In this document: positions 15,482 through 23,829 of the stretch, piece after piece | Numbering within the stretch: the first letter of the stretch is position 1 | Layout: each line of letters opens with the position of its first letter | NCBI GenBank assembly: GCA_028690035.1 | Contig: JAQVCA010000006.1 | Span: 124,001 to 188,000 of the forward strand | Length of the DNA: 64,000 bases | Direction of reading: 5' to 3' | Source of the DNA: Comamonas sp. | Lineage (GTDB): Bacteria; Pseudomonadota; Gammaproteobacteria; Burkholderiales; Burkholderiaceae_C | The notes under the pieces: generated by a model | Seen by the model: only the letters and a program-made list of their open reading frames with translations | Told to the model about the DNA's origin: nothing | Database searches by the model: none | Program-made: the position numbers and the translations under genes

Positions 15482-16438
15482 ATGAAACACAAACGCACCC
15501 CTGCCACCCCGCCACGCCATGGCAAACGCCCCCTGTTGCGCCTGCCCGGCAAGGCGCGCCCCAGCGCTGCCGCGCTGCTTACACCGGTGCCGGTGCCGGT
15601 GCCCAGCGTGGCCCTGCAAAGCTGGCAGCTCACCGGCGCCGCCATCACTGGCCTGGCGCATTGGCAAAAGCACCTGCCCTGCCAGGATGCGGTGCGCTGG
15701 AGCCAGCAGCCCCGCCCCGTGCTGGTGCTGGCCGATGGTGCAGGCTCGGCCGCAGTGAGCGAGCTGGGCGCACAGGCCCTCACACAGGGCATGCTGCGTT
15801 TTATCGCCAGCCTGGAAGATGAGGTCAGCGCCTGGCTGGACCAGGAGCACAGCCCCGAGGCCTTGGACGCCCTGCAGGCCCGCTGGCGCCTGCGCCTGCT
15901 GCGCCATGCCCAGGGCCTGCTGCACGACCTGGCCGAGCAGCACCGGCGCAGTGTGCGCGATGTGCGCGCCACCTTGCACCTTGCCGTGCTGGGGCAAAAG
16001 CATTGCTTCTGGTGGCAGGTGGGCGATGGCGCCATCGTGGTGCAAGAACCCGCCGCGCCCCCCGATGCGCCCCCCGATGCGCCCACCAGCAGCTTGCGTG
16101 TGCTGGGCAGCATTGAGCAGGCCAAAGGCGAGTTTGCCAACCAAACCTGCTTTGTCGATGCCGCCAGCCTGGACGATGTGCAGTGCGGCCATCTGGCCAG
16201 CCACCGCACCTTGGGCTGGGCGCTGATGAGCGACGGCGGCGCAGAAAAACTGGTGGCCCACGATGCCAGCCGCGTCGCCGCCCGCCTGGGGCAGTGGCTG
16301 GAGCGCACCGCACAGCGCAAACTCTCGCCCCAAGACCTGGCCGTGGCCTACCACGATGCAGCCATGTGGCAACGCACCACCTTGGACGACCGCGCCATCG
16401 TTCTGGCCGGGCGCAGCCTGCCAGAACCGGCGCCTTAA
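15482..16438 (+). CDS. PP2C-family Ser/Thr phosphatase
   Basis: A 318-aa PP2C (PPM) phosphatase, expected to remove phosphates placed by the neighbouring kinase. Motifs in order: LPCQDAV (metal Asp), VLADGAGSAAVS (the ADG metal-binding motif), WQVGDGAIVV, ALMSDGGAEK (metal Asp) and TLDDRAIVL (final DDxxxI motif). The first ~50 residues are a basic, Pro-rich extension with a PVPVPVP run. A tandem APPDAPPDAP repeat lies near residue 200. It is the last member of the triad; 142 bp separate it from the next gene. Confidence 0.92.
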   Translation: MKHKRTPATPPRHGKRPLLRLPGKARPSAAALLTPVPVPVPSVALQSWQLTGAAITGLAHWQKHLPCQDAVRWSQQPRPVLVLADGAGSAAVSELGAQALTQGMLRFIASLEDEVSAWLDQEHSPEALDALQARWRLRLLRHAQGLLHDLAEQHRRSVRDVRATLHLAVLGQKHCFWWQVGDGAIVVQEPAAPPDAPPDAPTSSLRVLGSIEQAKGEFANQTCFVDAASLDDVQCGHLASHRTLGWALMSDGGAEKLVAHDASRVAARLGQWLERTAQRKLSPQDLAVAYHDAAMWQRTTLDDRAIVLAGRSLPEPAP

Positions 16439-16500
16439 CCTGCCGCCGCCCCACGCACGGCCCACACGGCAATGGACGGCAATGGAAGGCGTACGGCACG

Positions 16501-16580
16501 GCTATACTGGAACAGCCCGCACGGGCACGCGGCTGTTTTCCAATATTTGTCAAATAAATCAATAGGTTAATTTTTAATTC
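16501..16580 (+). promoter_or_regulatory. AT-rich intergenic region with hairpin, possible terminator/promoter before the DUF3800-TPR gene
   Basis: In otherwise GC-rich surroundings this gap contains TATACT (16503-16508), a -10-like hexamer, then a 7-bp stem AACAGCC (16511-16517) / GGCTGTT (16531-16537) followed by TTTC, and an A/T-rich stretch up to the ATG at 16581. It may end the triad transcript, start a new one, or both. No good -35 was found. Confidence 0.3.
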
Positions 16581-19340
16581 ATGCTTGCCTTACGCCTACC
16601 TGCCTGCCCGGTGCAGCTGCCCACCAGCTTTTTGACCACCCTGGACGCTGCCCTGGCACCCGGTGCGATGCCATCCATTGCCAGCATCACCCAGGCGTTG
16701 CAGGCCCTGCTGACGAAAAACACCCCCCAAGTCATTCTGGGCAGCGACGCCACCCCCGTGACGTGGTGGCTGCTGGCAGCCAGCCAGCTCCCCCAGGCCC
16801 AGCGGTGGCTGTACAGCGGCCAGCGCTGGGCCCGGCTGGACCCCGCAGAGCAGGTGCCCCAGCCCCCACAGGCCCCCCCGGCCCCGGCAGCCGCTCCTGC
16901 GCCCGCTGTGGTCCGCGTGGACCCGCCTGCTCCCGTTCCTGTTGCTGCGCCCGCTCCTGCGCCTGCGCCTGCTGCGGTCGCCGCGCCGCCCGCAGCACCC
17001 AGGGCGCCCAAGCCCCTCACCGATGCCCAGCTGCAAAGCGAAACGTTCAAACTGGCCGCCTGGGGGCCTTCGCCAGAACGCTTGCGCCAGCTGGATGACT
17101 TGGCCGAGCAGGCCCTGCAACCGGGCCGCCCCGCATCGCTACACGGGCAACTGCAGGCCGTGCGCCGCAACGGCGAAAAGGCCTATGAACTAGGCTTGGA
17201 ACTGGATGCGCTGTTTCGCAGCCAGGGGGCTCAGGCCGCACAGGCATGGCTGGATAAAAAATCGCGGGTCGTACCCCACGAACGCATGGCCACGCACCTG
17301 CGCATCACCCTGGACAAGTTGATAAAGCGCCAGCACGAGCAGGCCCAACGCCAAAGCGCCGCCCAAGCGCAACAATACAAATCGAATGTGGCCGTGCAAA
17401 TGCACGATGGCCAGCACCCCAACAGCCTGCACCGGCAGGCCCCAGCGACACACTGGCGCATTTACATCGACGAAACCGGCAGCGTGTTCGACGAGCAGGC
17501 CAGCGCCCTGAACCCGACAGACAAAGACGTGGGGCGCATCGTGGCCCTGGCCGTGCCCGCGTCCACCAAGCTGCCCGAGCTGGGCAACTTTCACGCCACC
17601 CAGGCCAGCCCCGCGCAGGTGGACAACGTGCTGCAAACCCTGCTTGATGCGCGGGTGGGCATTCTGGGCTTTAGCGTGCAAGACAGCACAGCGCGGCACA
17701 GCTACTGGCTAGGTCAGGTGCTGCATTTGATTCGCTGGACTTTGCTGCAACTGCCCGTGCCAGAAAACGCACCCTCGTGCCAGGTGCAAATCTATATTGA
17801 GAAAAGAGACGGCTACACCAGCGCCGACAGCCTGCAGGTGCTGAGCACCACGCTAGAGAGTGAATTTCGCACCCTAGATCCCGAGCGCTTTCGCCACATG
17901 GGCTTGAAGCTGGCATTCATGGACAAAAGCCATCCCATGAATGGCTACGTGGATGCCGTGGCCTTCACCTGGGGCAGCCCGGCGGGCATCAGCAAAGACC
18001 GCCTGAAAAAATCCCAGCTGCGCGGCCACTGCCTGGTGGACGCAGCCCAAGAGAGCCTGCACCACCTGTTTTTGAGCCTGAGCGAGCACAGCGCCCTGGC
18101 CCCGCAAGACTGGTACGCCCTGTGCAGCGCCGCCAGCGGCGAGCGCGAGGGCAGCTTCTTGCAGCGCTCGCTGGCGCGCATCGGCGCCCAGGCCGCACAA
18201 GACAGCCTGCTGTGGCAGCGTTACCTCAGCGAGGTGCAGCAACGCCTGGCGCACAAGCAATACCGGTTGAGCGAACTGGGCTGCGCCCTGGCCTGGCTCA
18301 AACGCCACAGCCCTGCGCAGCAAACCCTGCCGCCCGCGCTGCACCTGCTGCTGCTGGCCAATGAGCTGGTGCTGCACAACCACCAGGGTAAGACCGACCT
18401 TCACCTGCTGGAGCAATGCTTGGACATGGCCATCAAGCTGCGCGATGAGGAACCCGCCCTGAGCGCAGAAACCGTGCTGCGCATTGCCACAGCCTGCACC
18501 AACCAGTTTGAATTTAAGGCGTTACAGCCCACCCTTGAAGAATGGCTGCGGCAACCGGTGGCTGTGCCCGGCCTGCTGCTGCACGGCAAACTGCAATCGG
18601 CGCTGGGGCAAATCAGCGCCTTTACCGGCCAGGGCGAGAAGGCGCTGCAACAGTTCGATGCGGCCCTGGCTTGCTTTGCACGGCTGAGCGACCCCGCCCA
18701 AGCCCAACGCGAACAGACGCAAACGCGCAGCTACCGCCTGGTGGCGCAGATGGATTTGTGCCAGCAGCAAGGCGCACCACAGTCGCAAACCCAGGCCCTG
18801 GTGCAGCAGCTGCAACAGCACTTGGGCGATAAATCCCCCGAAAACCTCAGCCGCTCCCTGGCCCACAGCACACAAGTGCAGCGCTTTGCACATTACCTGT
18901 GGCTGCGCGCCCTGGTGCACCTGCCCCAAACTTTGGACAGCGCACGCCAGGCCTATGTGCAACTGCAGCCCCAATGGCACAGCGGCAAAGACCACCCCTG
19001 GCCCCTCATCAACGCCTACCGCGCCTGGCTGCTGCACGATGGCGGGCAGCACGCCCAGGCGCAAGCGCACATGCAAAACGCCATCCAATCCTGCATGGAT
19101 GAGAGCCATGGCCCCACGCTGCAGTGGATGGCCGAAGTGCTGCGCACCCTGGCGTATGCCCTGAACCTGGAGTTGCCCGCGGACGCACAGCCCAGCGCCG
19201 CGCAACGCCAGCACCTGCAACAGCTCCTGCCCCACGCGCCGCATGCCGCCCTGGCGGCCTTTGCCCTGGCGGGCCTGGGCACCACGCATGCACAGCTGCT
19301 GCAGCACCTGGCAGACTGCCTGCCCTTCAATTTCCATTGA
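16581..19340 (+). CDS. Large DUF3800-like (RNase H-fold) protein with C-terminal TPR-like helices
   Basis: A 919-aa protein with no named family known to me. Layout: residues 1-90 a small domain; 93-148 a Pro/Ala linker; 150-285 helices; about 290-480 a DUF3800-like domain; 540-919 helical repeats of TPR type with many Ala, Leu and Gln. The DUF3800 pattern is seen in WRIYIDETGS (Asp297, Glu298), VQIYIEKRDGY and a late NGYVDAVAFTW (Asp458); DUF3800 proteins are RNase H-like and proposed nucleases. The start at 16581 lacks a clear ribosome-binding site. The Card1-like gene follows after 28 bp, so the two are probably co-transcribed. Confidence 0.65.
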   Translation: MLALRLPACPVQLPTSFLTTLDAALAPGAMPSIASITQALQALLTKNTPQVILGSDATPVTWWLLAASQLPQAQRWLYSGQRWARLDPAEQVPQPPQAPPAPAAAPAPAVVRVDPPAPVPVAAPAPAPAPAAVAAPPAAPRAPKPLTDAQLQSETFKLAAWGPSPERLRQLDDLAEQALQPGRPASLHGQLQAVRRNGEKAYELGLELDALFRSQGAQAAQAWLDKKSRVVPHERMATHLRITLDKLIKRQHEQAQRQSAAQAQQYKSNVAVQMHDGQHPNSLHRQAPATHWRIYIDETGSVFDEQASALNPTDKDVGRIVALAVPASTKLPELGNFHATQASPAQVDNVLQTLLDARVGILGFSVQDSTARHSYWLGQVLHLIRWTLLQLPVPENAPSCQVQIYIEKRDGYTSADSLQVLSTTLESEFRTLDPERFRHMGLKLAFMDKSHPMNGYVDAVAFTWGSPAGISKDRLKKSQLRGHCLVDAAQESLHHLFLSLSEHSALAPQDWYALCSAASGEREGSFLQRSLARIGAQAAQDSLLWQRYLSEVQQRLAHKQYRLSELGCALAWLKRHSPAQQTLPPALHLLLLANELVLHNHQGKTDLHLLEQCLDMAIKLRDEEPALSAETVLRIATACTNQFEFKALQPTLEEWLRQPVAVPGLLLHGKLQSALGQISAFTGQGEKALQQFDAALACFARLSDPAQAQREQTQTRSYRLVAQMDLCQQQGAPQSQTQALVQQLQQHLGDKSPENLSRSLAHSTQVQRFAHYLWLRALVHLPQTLDSARQAYVQLQPQWHSGKDHPWPLINAYRAWLLHDGGQHAQAQAHMQNAIQSCMDESHGPTLQWMAEVLRTLAYALNLELPADAQPSAAQRQHLQQLLPHAPHAALAAFALAGLGTTHAQLLQHLADCLPFNFH

Positions 19341-19368
19341 GTCGGCCAGCACGCCACCGGAGCGCAAC

Positions 19369-20706
19369 ATGACCACATCCATTTACGTTTACGCGATTTC
19401 CGAGTTCACCCTGCCGGCGCTGGAGGCCTGCCTGAGCCTGCGGCCCGAGCACATTGTGCTCATCGCCAGCGATGGTGCGGACTTTGCCAGGCAGGCTCTG
19501 CAGCTGCAGGGCCGGCTGCAAGAGCGGCTGAGCGGCAGCCGGGTCGAAATCCTGTCGTCAGCCAGCACGGGGCAGAGCCTGGGCGGTGACGACATCATCG
19601 CCAACCAGGCATGGCTGGCCGCGCACCTGGTGCCGCGCCTGCAAGAGGTGACGCGCCAGGGCGGGGTCTGTGCTGCCAACCTCACTGGCGGCACCAAGGC
19701 CATGGCCCTGGCCCTGGCCGCCTGCCACGACTGGCAGCGCCTGGACTACCAGCCCCTGGGCAACAAGAACACGCCCATGCAAAGCGTGCGCGCCTCGCAG
19801 CAGCCGCGCTACCAGGCGCAGCCCAGCGCCGTGCCCCACCTGCACGACGCCCGGCCCCTGGACATTGCCCGGCTGCACAACGAAAACGCCCGCGTCAGCA
19901 CGCCCAACCGCGTGCGCCAATACCCGCACGCCCTGGAATTGGCCCAGCGCATCTGGGATGCACAGCAAGCGCAGCAGCCCGCGCTGCAGGCACTGTTTGC
20001 AGGCTTGGAGCGCATCTGGGCGCATGAGCGCGAGCAGCACCAGCAAGCCAGCATCACCTTGGCGTGGTCGCAATTTCTGGCCGACGGCAGCCATGCCCAG
20101 GCGCACCTGGACGATATCCGCGCCTGGGTCGCGGCCCTGGGCAGCCTGCATGCCTCGACAACCCCGCCCCTGCTGCACGCCGACGCCCAGTGCATCACCC
20201 TGCCGGGCAACGACCCAGGCAAAAGCAAAGCCCACAAACATCTACGCGACTGGATCAGCGGCGACTGGCTGGAGCAGCTGGTGCAGCACTGGCTGGTGCA
20301 ACAAGACATTCCCGCCACCGCCATGGAGAGCAACCTCATTGGCGCCGAGGAAGACGCCAGTGGCAGCCAGCGCGAGGCGGATTTGCTCGTCCACCACCGC
20401 CACGTCACCTCGCTCATTGAAATCAAGGCCGGGCTGCCGCCAAACAAGACGCCGGGGGAGCTGGAAAACCAGCTCTCCTCGCTGGGCTCGCGCTTTGGCA
20501 AAACCCGCAAGGCCCTGTTTCTGGGGCCAGAGGCGCTGCGCGCCATGCGTGCCCAGCGCCGCTCGGAAGACTTTTGGCTGCGCTGCCGGGCCAACCAGGT
20601 CACGTTGCTGCTCACGCCCGAACAGCTGTACCGTTTTGTGCAGGGAGACAACAAGATCTGGCCCGACCTGAAACGCGGCCACGTGCCGCCCGAGTTTGCC
20701 CGCTGA
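19369..20706 (+). CDS. card1: Card1/Can2-like CARF nuclease (DUF1887 type)
   Basis: A 445-aa effector expected to be activated by cyclic oligoadenylate (cA4 in known Card1/Can2 proteins) and to nick DNA or cut RNA. The N-terminal CARF domain begins SIYVYAISEFTLPALEA and has the ligand loop NLTGGTKAM (Asn104-Met112). The C-terminal PD-(D/E)XK domain shows SGDWLEQLV, then READLLV (Asp338) and SLIEIKAG (Glu351, Lys353), giving an intact D-x12-ExK site. It is somewhat longer than Card1 (about 370 aa) owing to a middle segment. GGAG precedes the ATG. It is the last gene before the array 2 leader. Confidence 0.9.
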   Translation: MTTSIYVYAISEFTLPALEACLSLRPEHIVLIASDGADFARQALQLQGRLQERLSGSRVEILSSASTGQSLGGDDIIANQAWLAAHLVPRLQEVTRQGGVCAANLTGGTKAMALALAACHDWQRLDYQPLGNKNTPMQSVRASQQPRYQAQPSAVPHLHDARPLDIARLHNENARVSTPNRVRQYPHALELAQRIWDAQQAQQPALQALFAGLERIWAHEREQHQQASITLAWSQFLADGSHAQAHLDDIRAWVAALGSLHASTTPPLLHADAQCITLPGNDPGKSKAHKHLRDWISGDWLEQLVQHWLVQQDIPATAMESNLIGAEEDASGSQREADLLVHHRHVTSLIEIKAGLPPNKTPGELENQLSSLGSRFGKTRKALFLGPEALRAMRAQRRSEDFWLRCRANQVTLLLTPEQLYRFVQGDNKIWPDLKRGHVPPEFAR

Positions 20707-20727
20707 ACGCGCCCTGCCCAAGCGCAC

Positions 20728-20939
20728 TTTTGATAGCTGCTGGCGCTTACCCAGCAAGGGCCAGAGGCCAATTTTGCTTGCAATCCCGCGTGCCGTGGCT
20801 ACAATGGCGCGTAGCCCTGAAAACCGGCCACAAGCCAGCCCCGACATGCACCGCCCAAGAGACATCTTTCGCCGATCCGAAAAAGTCCATAACCCCCCTT
20901 GCAAGTGCTTGTCAGCCAACGGTTTTTTAGGCTCAGGGG
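20728..20939 (+). promoter_or_regulatory. Promoter and leader of CRISPR array 2
   Basis: Homologous to the block before array 1. It has a half copy of the intergenic repeat (ATAGCTGCTGGCGCTTACCC, 20732-20751), then TTGCAA (20778-20783), 16-bp spacer and TACAAT (20800-20805). The shared leader core (GTCCATAACCCCC, GCAAGTGCTTGTCAG, CAACGGTTTTTTAGGCTCAGG) runs to the first repeat. The part between promoter and core is less alike between copies, so promoter and repeat-proximal leader appear under selection. Confidence 0.78.
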
Positions 20940-22148
20940 GTCCCGGGACAGCCCTGATTTCAAAGGGATTAAGACGTCTGGTCGTTAGAGAGGTGGGCGT
21001 CGAGCATGGTCCCGGGACAGCCCTGATTTCAAAGGGATTAAGACGTTGTTGATAATAGCCATGATTTTTCTCCTTAGTCCCGGGACAGCCCTGATTTCAA
21101 AGGGATTAAGACAGATACATTACCACAGGTTGATCTGACTAATTAGGGTCCCGGGACAGCCCTGATTTCAAAGGGATTAAGACACTGCGCACTTCGGAGG
21201 TCTGAGAATTGGGGTCCCGGGACAGCCCTGATTTCAAAGGGATTAAGACCTAAACTCAACAGCAACTTGAAGTTCTTCCTTAGGGTCCCGGGACAGCCCT
21301 GATTTCAAAGGGATTAAGACCGTTTGAACACGCTGGTCTTCACTCCAGTTTCAGTCCCGGGACAGCCCTGATTTCAAAGGGATTAAGACGGATGGCGACC
21401 CATCCGGCGGCTGCCATGTCGTCCCGGGACAGCCCTGATTTCAAAGGGATTAAGACGCATCTCTCCGAGCATTCCCAGTAAAGCTTTACAGTCCCGGGAC
21501 AGCCCTGATTTCAAAGGGATTAAGACGAGATCTTGATTTCGATCCCCTTAGTAAACTGAAGTCCCGGGACAGCCCTGATTTCAAAGGGATTAAGACTATG
21601 AAGCACCGCCTGGAGGATTAATCCTCCGTCCCGGGACAGCCCTGATTTCAAAGGGATTAAGACCGTTGAGTGCCGTGTGAACGGTGATGCATATACGTTT
21701 CAAGCCAGCCCTGATTTCAAAGGGATTAAGACCTAGCTTGAAACCAACAAACACTGAACAAACACGTTTCAAGCCAGCCCTGATTTCAAAGGGATTAAGA
21801 CGCTTTCAGCACCCAAGATAGGCATATCCACTGCAGTTTCAAGCCAGCCCTGATTTCAAAGGGATTAAGACCCATCTGCGTATTCGATTGCCGGGCCATC
21901 CAGGGTTTCAAGCCAGCCCTGATTTCAAAGGGATTAAGACCAAGCATTCTTGTGCTTGCTGTACGTCAGATGCGTTTCAAGCCAGCCCTGATTTCAAAGG
22001 GATTAAGACAGCGGCATGCTTGCAAGTTCTTGCTCCTGCTTGGTTTCAAGCCAGCCCTGATTTCAAAGGGATTAAGACGCAGTGGCGGTCACTTTCCCGG
22101 CCTTGTTAAGGCGTTTCAAGCCAGCCCTGATTTCAAAGGGATTAAGAC
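20940..22148 (+). CRISPR. CRISPR array 2: 18 repeats, 17 spacers, with a repeat-version switch
   Basis: 36-bp repeats start at 20940, 21009, 21077, 21148, 21214, 21285, 21354, 21421, 21491, 21561, 21628 (version A, beginning GTCCCGGGAC) and at 21697, 21766, 21836, 21905, 21974, 22043, 22113 (version B, beginning GTTTCAAGCC). The last 26 bp of all are the same, ending GGGATTAAGAC. Spacers are 30-35 bp. The leader lies left of the first repeat, so version A is younger. The last repeat is complete. The common 3' part holds the CCCT/AGGG hairpin and the ATTAAGAC handle needed by Cas6 and Csm. Confidence 0.98.
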
Positions 22149-22363
22149 TGCTACAGTATTGCAAGCACTTGGCGCTTGCTGGGCGTAGTTTTCAAAATAA
22201 AAATCATAAAAATGCTGGTGCAATCAGCGCAACAAGCTACCAGGTTGATAGCACTGCCCCCATCCCACCCCCACCGCCTCGGCAAGCTTGCCAAGGCACC
22301 ACCGGGGGGCGGTGGGCGGTGACAATCGGCGCTTTGTTGGTGCAAAAGGAGGCGGTGTTGGTC
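22149..22363 (+). other. Intergenic region between array 2 and second csx16
   Basis: About 215 bp without a gene. The first ~100 bp contain GCAAGCACTTGGCGCTTGCTGG and, inverted, AGCTTGTTGCGCTGATTGC around an A/T-rich centre (22190-22225), perhaps a worn copy of the intergenic palindromic element. GGCAAGCTTGCC near 22282 is a perfect 12-bp palindrome. An AGGAGG at 22347 serves csx16. Confidence 0.4.
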
Positions 22364-22714
22364 ATGACGGTCTGGTTTGTTAGCCGCCATCCCGGCGCGT
22401 TGGAGTGGATGCAGGGACATGGCCCGGCGTTCGATCGCCATGTGGAGCATTTGGCGCCGGACGATGTGCAGCCGGGCGATCGGGTGGTGGGCACCTTGCC
22501 CATGCAGCTGGCCGCGCAGGTGTGCGCCCGGGGCGCCGAGTATTGGCATCTGGTGCTGCACCTGCCCCAGCCCGTGCGCGGGCAGGAGCTGTCGGCGCAG
22601 CAGCTCAGCCACCTGGGCGCGACGCTGCAGCGCTTTCATGTGCAGCCGGTGGGCGCGGGGGTGTGGGGTGAAGTGGCAGAGGCAGAGGCACAGCACGTGC
22701 CCGAAAGGGGATAG
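22364..22714 (+). CDS. csx16: Csx16 (VVA1548 family), predicted ring nuclease, copy 2
   Basis: A 116-aa paralogue of the protein at 10035: VWFVSRHPGALEWM, GDRVVGTLPMQLAAQVCARGA and RGQELSAQQLSHLGATLQ are shared, about 70% identity by eye. The C-terminus is longer and ends in an acidic tail. The role is expected to be cleavage of cyclic oligoadenylate. AAAGGAGG precedes the ATG by about 10 bases; GTG/TTG starts 6-9 bp upstream are possible. It pairs with the second Csm6/NE0113 gene 2 bp downstream, repeating the csx16-csm6 order of copy 1. Confidence 0.9.
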   Translation: MTVWFVSRHPGALEWMQGHGPAFDRHVEHLAPDDVQPGDRVVGTLPMQLAAQVCARGAEYWHLVLHLPQPVRGQELSAQQLSHLGATLQRFHVQPVGAGVWGEVAEAEAQHVPERG

Positions 22715-22716
22715 AA

Positions 22717-23829
22717 ATGGCGTTTGCGCGGCGTATTTTGTTGGCGGTGACGGGTTTGTATCCGCAAATCCTGACTGAGACGGTGTACGCGCTGGGCGGG
22801 TTTGCCACGCAGCCCCAGGGCCAGGAGCAGGCGCCGTTCATGCCGACCGAGATCCATTTGCTCACCACCAGCGACGGCGCCAAGCTGGCGCGCACGGCCT
22901 TGTTGCACCCCGATGGTGGGCAGTTCCACGCGTTGCTGGCCAATTACCCGGCGTTGGGTCGGCCTGTGTTCCATGAGGGGCAGATCCACGTCATCCACAA
23001 CGCGCAGGGCCAACCGCTGGCCGATATCCGCACCCCCGAAGAAAACGCCTGCGCCGCCGATTGCATTACGGCGCTGATGGCGCAGCTGACCAGCGACGCG
23101 CAGGCGCAGCTGCATGTGTCGATTGCCGGGGGGCGCAAGACGATGGGGTTTTACCTGGGCTATGCGTTTTCGCTGTTCGCGCGCCCGCAGGATGAGCTGT
23201 CGCATGTGCTGGTGAACAGCCCGTTTGAGGGGCACCCGGAGTTTTTCTTTCCCCCGGCCATGCCCCGGCGCCTGGCCACGCGCGATGGCACGCACATCGA
23301 TACGGCCGATGCGCGCATCACGCTGGCGCGCATTCCGGTGGTGCATTTGCGCCACGGCCAGCCCCAGGCGCTGCTGCAGGGCCAGGCCAGCTTTGGCGCG
23401 ACGGTGGCGGCCATCGAAAAAAGCCTGCAACCGGCGCGCCTGCGCATCGACCTGGCGCAGCGCCAGGTGCTGTGCGGCGACACCCCGGTCAAGCTGCCCC
23501 CGGCGCTGCTGGCCTGGCTGGCCTGGTGGGCCGACAACACGCTGCAAGGCCACGGCCCGCAAAGCTGGCGCACGGCCAACGCGCAGCGCTTTTTGCAGCT
23601 GTACCAGCGCGTGGTGACCATCGACGCACCGGTGTTTGAAAACGCGCAGCTGCGCCTGCAAGACGGCATGGAAAAGACGTTTTTTGAAGAAAACAACGCC
23701 AAACTGGAGCGCGCCCTGCGCACCCAGCTGGGGCCCGCCGCCCTGCCCTACCTGCTGGCCACCACAGGCAAGCGCCCGCACACGCAGCGCTGCCTGAGCT
23801 TGGCGCCCGAGGCGCTGGAGTTGGGTTGA
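22717..23829 (+). CDS. csm6: Csm6/NE0113-family (TIGR02584) CARF protein, copy 2
   Basis: A 370-aa protein. The CARF-like N-terminal domain shows ILLAVTGLYPQILTETVYAL (residues 7-26) and the ligand loop SIAGGRKTM (residues 135-143). The C-terminus has ENNAKLERALRTQLG and LATTGKR stretches aligned with the end of copy 1. No Rx4-6H HEPN motif is evident, so enzymatic activity, if any, may be ring cleavage. It starts after AAAGGGGATAGAA, 2 bp beyond csx16. The two copies share motifs but are far more diverged from each other than the csx16 pair. It is the last CRISPR-related gene. Confidence 0.85.
   Translation: MAFARRILLAVTGLYPQILTETVYALGGFATQPQGQEQAPFMPTEIHLLTTSDGAKLARTALLHPDGGQFHALLANYPALGRPVFHEGQIHVIHNAQGQPLADIRTPEENACAADCITALMAQLTSDAQAQLHVSIAGGRKTMGFYLGYAFSLFARPQDELSHVLVNSPFEGHPEFFFPPAMPRRLATRDGTHIDTADARITLARIPVVHLRHGQPQALLQGQASFGATVAAIEKSLQPARLRIDLAQRQVLCGDTPVKLPPALLAWLAWWADNTLQGHGPQSWRTANAQRFLQLYQRVVTIDAPVFENAQLRLQDGMEKTFFEENNAKLERALRTQLGPAALPYLLATTGKRPHTQRCLSLAPEALELG

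Noticed and set aside
21888..22188. Frames encoding repeated FKPALISKGL / FQASPDFKGIKT peptides
   Set aside because: These are translations of CRISPR repeats, not genes.
934..23829. The CRISPR region as a transposon or prophage
   Set aside because: No transposase, integrase or flanking direct repeat was found, and no tRNA attachment site adjoins it.
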